Below, in pieces: positions 11,521-23,780 of a stretch of 64,000 nucleotides of DNA. Every line of letters begins with the position of its first letter. Within the stretch, counting starts at the first letter, position 1. Below the pieces are notes generated by a model. It worked only from the letters and a program-made list of their open reading frames with translations. It was not told where the DNA came from and made no database searches. Made by a program: the position numbers and the translations under genes. Source of the DNA: Tretioscincus oriximinensis (lineage: Eukaryota; Chordata; Lepidosauria; Squamata; Gymnophthalmidae); assembly GCA_022410635.1 (NCBI GenBank), contig JAJVDF010000297.1:174404-238403 (forward strand), in the 5' to 3' direction.

Positions 11521-12600
11521 GTATGCAAATTGTAAAACGCTCATTGGCTCATGCCTAGTAGAGATTGCCTGGGAATTGTATGCAGCCTTGCAAAGAATGC
11601 TGGGGGTTGTGGTCAGGAAAGTGCAGCAATGATTTTTGGGGCTTGTTTTTTTTTTTTTTTTAGATTTTATTGTGCTTAATTGTTACAAGAAATAAAAAGT
11701 GAATTAACACAAAAGTGATAATAACAAGAAAAGAAATCATCCCCCTGCACCCTCCCTCCTCCCCTCACCGGAGCAATAGTTATGTTATCAGTCTTTGTTC
11801 TTTTAACATCAGGAAAGTTTCTCTGATCATCGGATGCGTAGCTGCATTTTCAGCATGTGTTATGAGTGACTTCCATTTTGCAGACCAATGGAAAGTTGAT
11901 CGCTGACCCATTTCTTGTAGTCTTTTGTCATGGAGCATATCATAGAGTAGAAATTCCAAGATGTAGTTCCACCAATTCTCTATAGTCCAAAATTTTTGGT
12001 CTTTCCAACCTTTGGCGATTACTAAATGTCCGGCGAGTAGTGCCATTTGAATAAATGTTTTCTCTTCGTGCCCTATTACCAAAGGGTCTAATAATCCAAA
12101 AATCCAGCATTCATCAGAATCAGGAATATACACATTTACTACCCTTTGTATTTGAGATAACATATTTTGTCGAAACTGCAATAATCTAGGGCATCGAGCC
12201 CACATATGAATGTAGGACCCTGTATTTTGACACCCGTGCCAGCATACTGGTGGTAGACCTGAGATATGCGAGAGCTGGTAAGGTGTGCGATACCATTTAG
12301 TAATTATTTTTAATTCTGTTTCTCNAAGCCTTATATCTTTGTACATCAAGTATCTTGTGTGCCAGTTTTCCCACTTATCTTTGATCTGAGGAATTTCGTT
12401 TTCCCAGTATTCATATGTTTTTGGGGCTTGTGATGTCATGAGAATTGCCAGGATGTGTCGAGGACACAGAGGGAACTGCGAGGAAGATTGAAGGTAAATG
12501 GGGAATGCTTGTGAATGTGTCACTTTAAACTCACTGCATCGCTGACAACCCATCATTACGCCTGCAGGAGCTGCCTGGACGGCGCTCCTATGCAGACATC
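11521..12600 (+). repeat. Dispersed repeat family A, copy 2, split by an L1
   Basis: 11530-11645 (GCTCATTGGCTCATGCC, CTGGGAATTGTATGCAGCC, GCAGCAATGATTTTTGGGGC) and 12431 onward (TGATGTCATGAGAATTGCC) are contiguous in family A at 61340-61440. An L1 insertion with its own target-site duplication separates them. The right limit is uncertain. GATGCAGCC at 12615 may lie near the terminus. Confidence 0.55.
11646..12417 (-). mobile_element. 5'-truncated L1 LINE insertion with TSD
   Basis: Insertion of an L1 3' end on the minus strand. The ORF2 C-terminus reads from 12417 down to the stop at 11780: KTYEYWENEIPQIKDKW, KWYRTPYQLS, the cysteine-rich CWHGC...GSYIHMWARCP block, VIAKGWKDQKFWTIENWW and a basic tail. 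A 3' UTR follows, then an AATAAA signal (complement of TTTTATTGTG at 11665-11675) and a poly(A) tract (the T-run 11646-11663). A 13-bp target-site duplication TTTTTGGGGCTTG lies at 11633-11645 and 12418-12430. The ORF2 remnant is uninterrupted apart from one n codon, so the insertion is relatively young. The ATG near 12556 belongs to flanking DNA and is not a real start. Confidence 0.9.
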
Positions 12601-15600
12601 AGTATGCTGTGTGGATGCAGCCTCAGTGCCTTTCTACCTAGCATTACATTACTGTACTTTTAAATGAGTCATAGTAGAGTTGATTTTGCTCTTAGAAAAG
12701 CTGTTAGGAGGTAATGATTTATTACCTAAAAGACACAGTCCTCAAACAGACCAAGACAGGAATGTTCAACAAAAGTAACTATTTTTCTATCAAGCAACAA
12801 AGTTCATTGGCTTATTATCTCCACCCAAGTTAAGCTGCAGAGACATTCCATTATTCTTGTTAAAGGTCAGATACTGGTGGTTCCGGGTCCCTCAATGTGG
12901 GGAATGAATTGCACAATAAATGAATTATTATATGTGTCAGTGAATGTAAACATTAGGTAAGATGAAAATGTGTTGCCTTTAAAATTTGTAGAAGAACTTA
13001 AAGGAATGTGCAGGATAGTGAATCTCAAAAAAAGTCTGAAAATCCCTGTTCAGTACCAATTACATATAGTATAGATCTACTTACCTCATGAATCTTTGCT
13101 ATCATATTCAACCTAAATCAGTATGTTTACTGAAGAAAAGATAAGGTTGGAACAATTAGATTAATAAATGTATCACAATGATTTTATAACCTTAGGAACA
13201 TTTGACAGTCGTGGTGTCTAATCCCTGCCTTCTATCATGGAAAATATCAATGTGTCCATTTTCTGCCTTTCTGAGTCAAGTGATGGTGCAATGGGGTTTT
13301 TTTTCCATCTCACTTCCAAGACGTAAACATGAAACTGGAGATAGTACTGAAGCTTCAAAATTCATGAACCAGTAAAATGATCTGTTCCTGCTGCAGTTCT
13401 TATCACAATTCAGTGAATTGTAAACATTAACTTGAACATGATAGAACAGTGGAGGAAGAAGGTTCAGTAACTGTCTGGCATTTTGATTTGGTCAGAATCA
13501 CATTTTTTGCTTTTAAGAAATACAGATTTCACCCTCCTTGATCTTTCAGAGTTTGTGTTTCCCTGAGAGTTATAATTTAACACTTTCTACTCACAATAGT
13601 TGCTTTTTAGTCTTCTTTTTATTTAGTTGGCTTCCTGTTTTTTAAAATGTAAAAGGACTACTGACTGAAAAATTGGCTTTTAGTTAAAGCACTTTAGACA
13701 AACTTTCCTACAGCTGGTGCTTGAAAGCCACAAGAAGATAACAGTTTTAACATAATATTTCTGCATAACAAATACTATTGAAGGAATGACGTAGCACTTA
13801 AAGAGCAAGAGCAATGAGGCATTTGGAGAAAAGACAGGATAAGATCACATCACTAAAAAAAGGGATTAAAATGTGCATTTGTATCCCATATCCATCTCAA
13901 GAGGCTGAAAGGACACATGGGAAAACAAATGGGGACAAATCCACAGGCTCAGAAAATAGTTTTTCAGGGCAGTTTTCCTCATAGAATTGTTGGATTGTCT
14001 GTGCCACCCCAAGATGCAGTGATGGTTATCAAAATGGATGGCAATGAGATGCAAATTCATGAAAGATAAATCCATCCATGGCTATGCAACACAGAGATTC
14101 CAGAAATGCCTTTTCCTAGGATTCTCTATTTTGCCACTGCAAGGGCAGAGATAGCATGAAAGCTGAGTCAATGGAATAAAATCTCATCTCAAGTCAATCC
14201 TTGACAGATTAATATAGATTTCTGCTTATAAGGACTTATAAGGGCATTATCATTGGAGTGATAGGGCTCAAAATATAAGCAAAGCCTCACTAAATCATCA
14301 AAATTCAGAACAAAACTATTACCATCAATGTAGTGCTATTGTGAGCTGCATTATAAAAGCATGGACATAGACCAAAAACACTCTCAGAAGAAACCCATCT
14401 GAGGTTTTCAGATAAGCCTTCTAAAATAGCAGACAGGCTTTTGAATCCTACTTTGATTCACATCAATGTAGATGAAAAGGTCCTACATTGTGGACATACC
14501 TTTACCTTAGACCATCTTTAGTTCCATTTCTGATTTGACAGTGCATACCTCAGTTTTGCTTTCTGTTTTTTTTTCCTGGATAAAAGCAAAATTGAAGTGT
14601 GGATTGTTGAACCATAAGGTGAATCGAAAGTGGTCTAAAGTGAAGGTATAACTGTAACACCAGTGTCTCAGTTGGTGAAGCACCTTCCTCTTTCCCAGGT
14701 AAACTAGAAGATGTATCCAGACTTGCCACCAAAATACTACTTAGACTTCTGTTACCAGCACTGGCACATTGGGTAAAACTTTATATATTCTACTACACCT
14801 CATTAGGGGAAACTGGCAGATTACTGAATAGTCCTTTTAGGGGACCATGTATAAAAAGGAATCAGGACAAACCAGCCCCAAGTGCTTCATGGATGACACA
14901 GAGCGCCATAAGCCTAGATCCTCATCCAGAATGTTAAAACCAAAAAGGGGAATCAACCCTTTTAAGGGATACTGAGAAGTGGGCAAAATATTTCGCTACT
15001 CCCTAGGTAGTGTATTTAAAATACATGACAAATTGTAATTATGTCTGTGTATTTACTTTCAGGTTATTGTTTTAATATTAACCGTAATCAATCTTTATCT
15101 TGGTGCTATTATTACATAGATAGGCTGTAATTTATACAACTATTAAGTATTGTCTTCTATAGCTTTGAAAATTAAGACCTTTAACATAAAGCGGCCAAAT
15201 TGCATTCCAAGATAGTAAGTTGATATTGCTTTTAATCATGAAATGTGCTGTTCAAATAAAAGGCAATCTATCTTCAGCTGAACTCACATGTTTAAGTTTT
15301 TAATGCTATAGTAATGTAAATGTAGGGAAACTGCTCTGATTGGAATGGAAAGTTCCAGTATTTCATTTTTCCATGCTAGTAATTCTCTGTCGATTTTACT
15401 CATTCTAGTCTTACTTTAGAGCAAGGCAAAAAGCTGTATTTACCTGTTTGAAAAAGGAGAATTTAAAGCCTCCCTACCAGCACAAACCAATGGGCACTTA
15501 AAACGTGTTTTCATCCCACGATAGTTAGCGAATGCAGTGTTTGCACTTCTTGCTTCCGGGATAGGAGCAGGAAAGATTCTGCCTGAGGGAGTGGAGGAAA

Positions 15601-16289
15601 CAATCCTTGAAATCAGTGGATGGGAATGATCTCCAGAGGTCATTCCCTGAAGGTAAATGTGAAAAAGTCCTGCCTAGATCATGTTCTGGTTGCAGCTTTC
15701 AGATCATCTTCAGTGCATCAAAGTAACCCAAAAAGTAGAGGTTGCAAAAACCCGGAACATAGTGGCTAAGGTTTTTTTAAAATTAAGAATCAGCATTTCT
15801 TCTAGGGAAATGCAAACCCATCTAAATCTGGTGTTTCTTCATCTCTTTATGAGATCATGTAACACAACATACCTCTGGTGCTTTCCAACACGTATTTTTA
15901 GGCCATGTNCACACATGTATCTATGAGGAGCATTTTAGGGGATAGTGGTGGATATCCATTTTAGTGGATACTACCTTGTATTCTGCAGTGGGCACAACAA
16001 CCTACTCCCAAGTAGGCTGCACTACCATGGAAATAGTAGGGATGTTGGTGTTGCAGGGACATAGCGCCCACGTGCCACCTCCCTCATTGGCTGCTGATTG
16101 GCTGACATCTCACACTGAGCTCTCACTCCAGCAGCTGGAAGCCATGATGTCAGGTTTGCATGGTTGGATGGAATGCTGCCATTGATGCCTCGCTGCTGGA
16201 TCATGATTTCCCTGCTCTCAGAGGTGAAAATAGGTAGAAAAGGCAAAGGTCTTTTTTCGTGCAATTAGCGTGGGTTAGCCTACAATTTA
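12601..16289. other. Long stretch without recognised genes
   Basis: About 3.7 kb, AT-rich, with ORFs of at most about 80 codons and no identifiable domain. Between 15.9 and 16.3 kb the sequence is more GC-balanced and holds repeated words (CATCCATTTTAGTGGATACT and similar), possibly an unrecognised DNA element. No promoter or exon signal that I would defend. Confidence 0.5.
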
Positions 16290-16400
16290 TTGGGGCAGAG
16301 CTGCCTCTAAAGACCTCCCATCCAGTTTTTTTCTGATTTAGTCTAGTTCTTCAGGACTGAAGATGGATTCAAAGTATTACTGGAATAGCAACTTTGTTTT
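16290..16400. repeat. Fragment of TCTTCAGGACTGAAGA palindromic repeat
   Basis: AGTTCTTCAGGACTGAAGAT at about 16347-16366 is a near-perfect palindrome. It recurs with variation at 18241-18345, 31549-31645 and 44510-44530, usually next to words like CTGGTTTT or AACCAGAAAA. It is one end of a small dispersed MITE-like family. Confidence 0.4.
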
Positions 16401-18214
16401 GTCTAGATGAAGTTTAAATTACTGATTTAAGCACTTGAACTGCCTCTTCACATGCAATAGAAATTGAATCCTTGAAAGGTAAAAATGAACATCAGCAGCA
16501 TGCCAGTGATGACTTACTACTGCAAATCTCCTGATCTCTAGGCTTCCAGTAGAAGACATGTGAGCTTTCAAGATGTTGAGCAAAAGTCATTCATTGCTGC
16601 TATTTTGAATCAATCTCAAAGGTAGGGACAGAATTACTAAAATACAATGCTCCTAAGTCTCTGAATGTTTCCTGAATGTGGTCCTGTAAAATAATCAAAA
16701 GAAGAAACATGCAAAACCAACGTTCTGCCATTGAGCTATCATACAATCATACAACAAAGTTCAATCATACAACAGACACACAAGTGGCAAGTAAGTACTG
16801 AATGAGTAACCACTGAGGAAGTTATGCAGTTGACCTGTGACCACAATATCTATAAAAAGCACAAACCATGAACAAAATTTAAATATGCATGTTTCTAATA
16901 ATCATTCAACAGTCTTTTAACTTCTTTCTGAAGAAGAACTGTTCTGAATTTTTTTGGGGTAGCACTGAATCATATAAGAAATAATAAATACAGTATTATG
17001 ATAGCCTCCCTTTTTCTCTAGGGACAAATTCCTATTTTATCTTTATAACTGCATTCAAGAAAAAGTGCTTAATGTTTCCACAGCTATCTGAATTACAAAA
17101 TGATATTTATCCTGCTGCATTGTTCTTGCTGCTAAAGTAATCTAAGATTTTATGAAATCCTAGAAGCAGTGCAGGCTACATGGGAAAAAAACCAATTGGT
17201 TTATCTATGGGTCCCTGATGACTTAAATTATTAAATCTACCTTTCTGTTTCACAGCATTTAGCAGATTTCAAAACTCTACCTCACAAAATACTGGGAGCC
17301 AGTTCTTTAGTTAAATCTAGCAGTTGTTAATGGCCTAAGTAAATGAGGTCAATAAAAAGGATTTTGAAAAACTGTAGGATAAAATGCAATGATTCTTCAT
17401 TGCTTCCTCTGTCTTTCTTGCAGCTTATCTCAAAACCTGTTAAAGATTAGCTTGTAAAGCTAGGCTGATTGCATTGTCTTTTAAAAAGTATTTAAAAGAG
17501 AAAAAGTAAAATAAAAGAGAAAAATTAGTCATGATAATTTATAGTTAAAATAATAAATTCTTGAGAATTTTTGGNTTNTTTTTTTAATATAAGGCCCCAT
17601 GCACATGACAGGATAAAAAGCAAAATGAGGTTAAAATCTAGAATAATCAAATTGCCCATCTGTACATAATGACCTTCAGATTCCTCTTAACCAGGAATCA
17701 AAAGAGCCGCCAGTTGACAGTGTCATGATCAATCTCGTTTGCTAAGAACTGTCAGGAGGACAAAATCCAGAATGAACTATAAAGGAATGAATGCAGAACT
17801 TTAAAGCCAGAAAATTGATTAACCAGATTATTGGGGAAATCCGGAGTAAACAAGTGTCATGTGGATACATCCCCACTTTTTTCCATTTGAGCCCAGTTCT
17901 TACAAGTCAGAATATATTTTAAAAACTGACCAGCCCCAGTATGGACAGAGTATCCTAAAGAGGGCATCCTACTCTGCATCAAGCTCACGTTCACACATCT
18001 ATTTTCAAGCAGCTTGAGTCCTTCATAATGAGTTCAACTTGTGTGGTTTTTTTTTTTTTACTAAGCATCAGAAATCAAGAAAGTTCAAAAATAGGTATGT
18101 GACCAAGACCAAGAGTGCAGAGTGAAAACTCAACTGCGCCTTCTTAAACTGGAATACTTCAAGGCATATGAACAGTGTAATTCTTCTTCNCTTATCAACT
18201 TATGTCTCTAAGGG
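16401..18214. other. No feature recognised
   Basis: About 1.8 kb of AT-rich sequence with no coding or repeat signature that I can name. Confidence 0.5.
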
Positions 18215-18355
18215 CTTAGTCATACACATGGTAATTTAAACTATCTTCAGTCCAGAAGAACTGGACTAAAAACCAGAAAAAACATCCCCTCCCTGTACCC
18301 CCCCCCCAATTTAGCCCTATTCTTCAGGTCTGAAGATGGTTGTAAAGTTTAGAAT
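18215..18355. mobile_element. MITE-like palindromic repeat (TCTTCAG family)
   Basis: The left half has AAACTATCTTCAGTCCAGAA, GAACTGGACTAAAAACCAGA. The right half has TTTAGCCCTATTCTTCAGGT, CTGAAGATGGTTGTAAAGTT. The right half is roughly the reverse complement of the left, with a C-run between. A second, better-matched copy lies at 31500-31670. No clear target-site duplication. Confidence 0.5.
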
Positions 18356-18676
18356 GATATGTTAAAATGTAAGTTAGCAAGNGTAAAGCCATTTTGAAGG
18401 GAATTATTCTTATTGCATTGGTAAAGAACGCAGGGGGAAATTTGTTTGGCCTCTGAGAAGTGCATCTGTGAGAACCAAAAGGGAGTAGATAGTTTCAAAC
18501 TGATTCCAGCTGCAGAGAGGCTTGAGAAATGAAGCACAAAGAACTAATGTTAATTGGTGTTTTCAATTTGAGAGGGGTACAACTCAGAATGATTTCACCT
18601 GTAAGGGTACAATGTTGATTGGCTAAATTGATGACATCTGACAACAGAAGAGAGAGACAATAAGAATTGTTTAGAG

Positions 18677-19019
18677 CAGGGATCCTCAAACTTTTTAAAT
18701 AGGGGGTCAGTTCATTGTTCCTCAGACCTTTGGAGGGCTGGACTATAGTTTTAAAAAAACTGTGANCAAATTCCTAGTTTTGGGGCCACCTAGTGTCATA
18801 AAGTGCGCATGCGCTATTGAAAAATCAAGGGATGTCCCTTTGAAAGGTGAGAAAAATGGGATATAAGAACCCAGTTCTTNTTCTTCCTCTTCTTCTTCGA
18901 GCCCAGGACTAGTTGGTTGCTAATTAGGACAGATGGCNGTGACAACTACATCTTGCGTGCTGGATAAATGTCCTTGGCAGGCCACACATGGCCCACGGGC
19001 CGTAGTTTGAGGATTCCTG
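18677..19019. mobile_element. hAT Charlie-like MITE with 8-bp TSD
   Basis: Ends are CAGGGATCCTCAAACTTTTT on the left and AGTTTGAGGATTCCTG on the right, the classic ends of Charlie-type hAT elements. The flanks are a perfect 8-bp duplication, GTTTAGAG (18669-18676 and 19020-19027). Inside are GGGCTGGACTATAGTTTTAA and GGCCCACGGGCCGTAG blocks and, near 18840-18900, a piece like a SINE 3' end (GGGATATAAGAACCC followed by a TTCTTC run), probably a later insertion. It has no coding capacity. Confidence 0.88.
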
Positions 19020-19554
19020 GTTTAGAGAGTCAGATGAGCCTTTTTTATAATGATGAGGAAAAAAAGCTTTATTTTGTTTGCTGAATGCTTAGCTAGTTTC
19101 CTGATGTGAAGATGTTGCTGTTAATCGTTGCAATTTTACTACTGTACTTTGAAATGCAAGAGACTTTCCTTTTGGAATGATTTTGAATGCATTGTTTTCC
19201 GAACTTTTCTATGCTTTGTAATAAACTACAATTCTTTTATAACTCCTGGACTGAGTTATTTTTGGAGTAATCTGAGACTTTTCCATGCTGCTAAGGGGAA
19301 ACCATGTTGTAAATCAGTGCTTCTATTCTAATATAGGCAGGTCAAACCTTACAATGGTTTTATAGCATGCGTGTGACCAGTCCCTACATTAGAGACACAA
19401 TATCAAGTAGTCCTTTCAAATGATCAGAAAAACCTTAAATTCATCTGAATTTTCAATTTGAAATACATTGCTTTTTCTCAGGACTTTAATCAATTTTATC
19501 CGTGTTTTTATGCACTGAAATGGTTGATTCCCAGTTTATATATAGGGAGATTTA

Positions 19555-19591
19555 AGTGCAAATAATACATAAATGAGGTGGGGTATAAATA

Positions 19592-19622
<31 letters not shown>

Positions 19623-19624
19623 AC
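19555..19624 (+). repeat. SINE/LINE tail with AAAT microsatellite
   Basis: GAGGTGGGGTATAAATATAA followed by about nine AAAT units. This is the tail of a SINE or L2-type insertion whose body is not recognisable upstream. Confidence 0.6.
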
Positions 19625-21709
19625 AATTCCTTGCTTTAAGAGAATTTCGTACCAGTCCAGAGAGAGGCAATTTCTACTTCATGCCTGCGCTGTACAGAAG
19701 TATACAGTTCCCCTTCCACCCTTATTGTAACCTTTATCAAGATAGGGATAATATTGTATCCATGAACGGAATATTTAGAAAGCGAGCAGAACAGCCATAG
19801 CAACTGGACATAGACCAAGTGACCTTTACAACAGGAAAACGAAAAGAATGAGCATGCCTCAAGCAAAGTTGCTTGGCAATGCTAAAAACTAGCTAAGTAT
19901 ACCCAAGAGACAATTAAAACAAGAATTGTGAAAAGGAGAAGAAGACAATCATCTAACTATTAATTGAAATAGTTTGCTGCACGAGCACTTTTGTTGCGCT
20001 GTAACGTAATGGACACAAACGGATCCAATATATTTGTGATTTTGTAATATCTTTCAGTAAGTTACTCATTAAGCTTGCACTTACTCAGGAAAGGAGGATA
20101 AAGCAGTTATCAGTGAAGTATTTATACATTCTTGATTATTTTCCTACTACCCTTGAATGTGGCTTGAAGGTAAACTAGACCTCAGCTATGTACCTTAGGC
20201 TTGGGCTAGTCTGCAAATATTTCACCTCCTTGGATTGGATTGTTTCAGGAAGTCAACAATGCCATGAAGGTTAGCAACACTATTTTCTTGCAGAATGGAT
20301 GTGTTATTTTTAGTTTCATCAATGAATACAACTGTAGGCTCAAAACTGTGTGTCAGTATCTGAAGAATTTCTCCCCAAAGAGAAAGTCTAAAGAAATTAG
20401 AAGACTCTTGATAGGCATTTGTTCTCTTTANGTTGTATGAATTAATAGGGCCTGTGATAACTCCTGCTGAGATGCCAGCATTTGTCTATATGAACACATG
20501 GACCATAACATTATTCAGACGCTCAGNGAATGATCATATGGCATTAAAAATGGCTGGCAAAAGTGTATTGGAGGGAATTGATCAGGAAAGAGAGACTGAA
20601 AGGAAAAGTAGAGTGGGTCTTAAATAGCTGCACAATCCTCCAGACACAAATCATGGAGTTAGTACTGACACTTAAAGCTGTTCTTGGGAAATCTGAAGGA
20701 TTTGATGCTTCTTTATGCTTCTAGAACGTAAGGTAAGCTCCACCTTGTCCAGGGAACTGTGTTAACTACCTCTGAAGCTTGTGACAACTGTATGCAGTGA
20801 TTCCACAGAAGGAATAACACTGGTGGCTAATTATGTCAGTACTTATGTCCACTGTGCTGTCAAACTTTGTCTGTTTCACTGTCATAGCCATGACTTGCTA
20901 TCAGTGGCGACTGGTCTCTGGGTTCGTGGGGTGCGGCGAATACCCAGAGATTAAAATCAANGTTAAAATCCCCATAGAAAACAATGGTGAACCATTGGCC
21001 AACCGTATGCTTCCATAGAGGAGTTGCCAACAAATCAAAAAGCTCCAGGCAGCTTTTTTAATTAACAAAAGGGGTCACTGATCCCAGAAGCAACGGGAGG
21101 GCTGCCTGGGCTGTCTCTCTCTCAGTCTCCATAGAGGTGCCATTTTGTATTGGCATTCAACTTGCATACTGAGAGACCAGTAAGTGCTTGAATGTGACTC
21201 CTCCCAGCCACTTTCCTAACTTTGCTGAGGCTGGAGGAACCTGCGTCCCCCACAGCTCCAAACTGCACCAGCCACCACTGCTTGCTATTCTCATGGACTG
21301 ACTCCAGTGTTTCCTCTTTCTGCTGTCTCATTTGTTGTACATATATCAGGGTCTGGAGACACAGGTTGTTCTTGGAACTTTATGCTGAGTGACTGATATT
21401 GCTAGTGATAGTGTGGGAAATGGAACTGAATGTGATAAATCCACATGTCTATAATCCGTGTGTGCTTTTATTGCAATAAAGCTTGAGAACATGCTAAAAT
21501 AATGTTCTGCCTAGTTTAGGAGGCTGGGCCTAAGGTGGCCCATGCCTCCTTNGCAATTCCCACTTGCTAAGAAAACCTGTGCTCTCAGATTTCCCAGCCC
21601 CCACTGTTTGTCAGATTACATATTGGACTTCTCTAAAACCTGAAAAATAGTCTTTGTGGGGTCTTCCATTGTGGGGAAATAGTAAATCACGCTAGACTTT
21701 GAGGCTGTA
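19625..21709. other. Stretch without recognised genes
   Basis: About 2.1 kb. ATCAGTGGCGACTGGTCTC at about 20899 opens a more GC-balanced segment to about 21130, which may be an unclassified DNA transposon, but I could not find its other end. ORFs are short and several contain n. Confidence 0.45.
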
Positions 21710-21800
21710 TGTAAAAGTTCATTGGCTCTCAACTCACAGAGAACGCTGGAAATTGTAGTATATGACATATGATATTAGGAAAATAAAGCGTAATGTAACA
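21710..21800 (+). repeat. Dispersed repeat family A fragment, copy 3
   Basis: GTTCATTGGCTCTCAACTC, AGAGAACGCTGGAAATTGTA, GTATATGACATATGATAT match in order the family A blocks at 61345-61440. Only about 90 bp are recognisable. Confidence 0.5.
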
Positions 21801-22377
21801 GGAAAACTGGAAACAGCATGGAAAATTGAAGGTAGGGGGGGCAGAATCCATAGCGATTCAGAATACATAGCAAAATAAAACATGACGTGGGGAGGCACCT
21901 TTCATCAGCAGTTCCAAAAAGTGGGTGATGCTTTTATGGTAGCTTTCTAGGTGCCCAAATAACAGATGGACGTGTGCAGCAGCCATGTGGATGTAGGGTG
22001 AAGAAACAGAACATTTCTAGCCCGCAGATTAATTTGGCCTCTCATATACCTGAATAGCCATCTTGAAAAAGAATAGTTGAGTATGAAGTCTGCAGGCCTA
22101 TGAATCAGTGGAATCTCCTCCCCTGAATGCGTCATTTTAAGTCTATAGGAAAGTGATTATTAGATTCAGCACAGCTCTTTTGTACATTCATAACCTGTTA
22201 ATAACCTTTCAGTTACAAAACTGCTAAAAAAATGGAAACAAAGAAAACCCTTTACTTTATGGTATCTCAGATACTTTTCAAAACATTTGAAGCAGTCATG
22301 CACATCTTGCATCGTGAGTACGTGACCAGGCGTAATATTCTGAGCTCTTCGTGATAATTTATTATTTATGATAAGGT

Positions 22378-22550
22378 TGGCTGACCAGATGACCCCTTTT
22401 GGGATGCCTCCTGGTTTTTGCTGAGGAAAAAAAATATTTTTTTTCGAAAAAAAAGGTATTTTTTGAAAAAGGTTTTCCTCAGCAAAAACCGAGAGGCACC
22501 TCAAAACCGGGTTTTCACCCCCCACAAAAACGGGTCATCTGGTCAGCCTA
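22378..22550. mobile_element. hAT-type MITE, TAGGCTGACC family, copy B
   Basis: Hairpin-like element with left end TGGCTGACCAGATGACCCC (one terminal base lost against copy A) and right end CGGGTCATCTGGTCAGCCTA. Internal GCTGAGG and CCTCAGC words flank an A/T-rich loop as in copy A. The flanks are GATAAGGT and GATAAGGC, an 8-bp duplication with one mismatch. It is non-coding. Confidence 0.8.
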
Positions 22551-22829
22551 GATAAGGCTATGTGGCTATCTCAATATCTTTAAACTGAAACACAGATTTT
22601 ATATATATCTTTTTAAAGATCTTTTCTTTAAAACTGGGCCTAACACAAAGCACATTTACAAGTGGCAATCAGGCAAACAGCTCCATGTTTTTTATGATGC
22701 TGGGGTCTTCCTCTTTTCTTCTACAATTTGAGACTGATAAGGCTGCAGGCACATGGGGAAGGGGGTTGTAATATGCATGCACTGTGCTGGTAAATGAATG
22801 GTTATGAATTTGTCCCACCTGGTCATGGG

Positions 22830-23772
22830 TAGGCTGACCAGATGACCCCTTTTGGGTGAGTGAAAACTTGGTTTTGGGGTGGCTCCCAGTTTTTGCTGAG
22901 AAAAATTTTTTTTCCCCCCAAATTTTTAAAAAATATTTTTTCCTCAGCATCAAACGGGAGGCACCCCAAAACTGGGTTGTTGGGGTTAGCCATGTGGGAC
23001 ATATATTAATTGGCATTAATATATCTGATATAAAATATACTAGGATTGACCTTTGCTAGCCAAAGTGAGGCCTGAATGGAAATTTTGAAAATATCTCTGG
23101 TCACCCCAGCCCCAGGAGTAAACAGGAGAAGCCAAATCTCCCTTCCTGTCCTGAGGGCATATCTTGCTCAAGAAACCTTGCCAGACTGAATAGATTAATG
23201 GCACCCATTGTGGCAAAGGGAATATCATTGTTTACCTAGCCATGCACATGGGCTAAAATCATTAGCCTGATAGTGGCCTTGAGGAAGCCTATTAAAACAT
23301 TACTCCTATGGGTGAGTCACAGTATTCCTGTACTGAGGAATAATAGCCAGGGCAAACAATGGCTAAGAGGGTCCCTCCTGTATCTTCCCACCATACCATA
23401 TTTGGCATTTTCTGACACAGGCTGCACCTCCTTGGGAGGAGAGAAACGCATCACACAGGTGTCACCACCTGGGTCCGCCCTGACCCACGTGGGCTGTACC
23501 ACCCCTTCTTTTGACGTCACGATATTGATCCATGCCTTCTGATCTGTAGTCAATAAAAACCTGTTCACACCTGTGTTCTGGAGTGCCTCATAACCCTATG
23601 AGCCTCCTGGATCACCTTTGAACCTAAGCTACGGTCTCCGTGTGAATCTCTTTACACGTGTCTGCACGCATTGGATCCAGCTATCTTAGGCAAGCTAAGG
23701 AGCCGAATAACAGGTAAGCGAACCCCCGTTACCGGGTTTCCACCACCCCAAAAGGGATCATCTGGTCAGCCT
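22830..23772. mobile_element. hAT-type MITE, TAGGCTGACC family, copy C, split by an LTR
   Basis: The left part (22830-22977) begins TAGGCTGACCAGATGACCCC and runs through the A/T loop to CACCCCAAAACTGGGT. The right part (23732-23772) resumes with CCGGGTTTCCACC and ends ATCATCTGGTCAGCCTA. The outer flanks are a perfect 8-bp duplication, GTCATGGG (22822-22829 and 23773-23780), so the two parts are one element. The intervening 754 bp is a separate LTR-type insertion. Confidence 0.85.
22978..23731 (+). mobile_element. Probable solo LTR inserted in a MITE
   Basis: An insertion of about 754 bp inside MITE copy C. It starts TGTTGGGGTTAGCC and carries an AATAAA at 23552-23557, followed by a downstream stretch of about 175 bp, the order expected of U3-R-U5 of a retroviral-type LTR on the plus strand. 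The bordering sequence is CTGGGT on the left and CCGGGT on the right, a 6-bp duplication with one CpG-type change. The right end as I place it reads CCCCGTTA, not the canonical CA, so the right boundary could be off by a few bases. No internal viral genes are present. A solo LTR from recombination is the simplest reading. Confidence 0.6.
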
Positions 23773-23780
23773 AGTCATGG

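Noticed and set aside
12418..12556. ATG start of the 258-codon minus-strand ORF
   Set aside because: The first about 46 codons lie outside the L1 target-site duplication and belong to flanking family A DNA, so the L1 coding part starts only at 12417.
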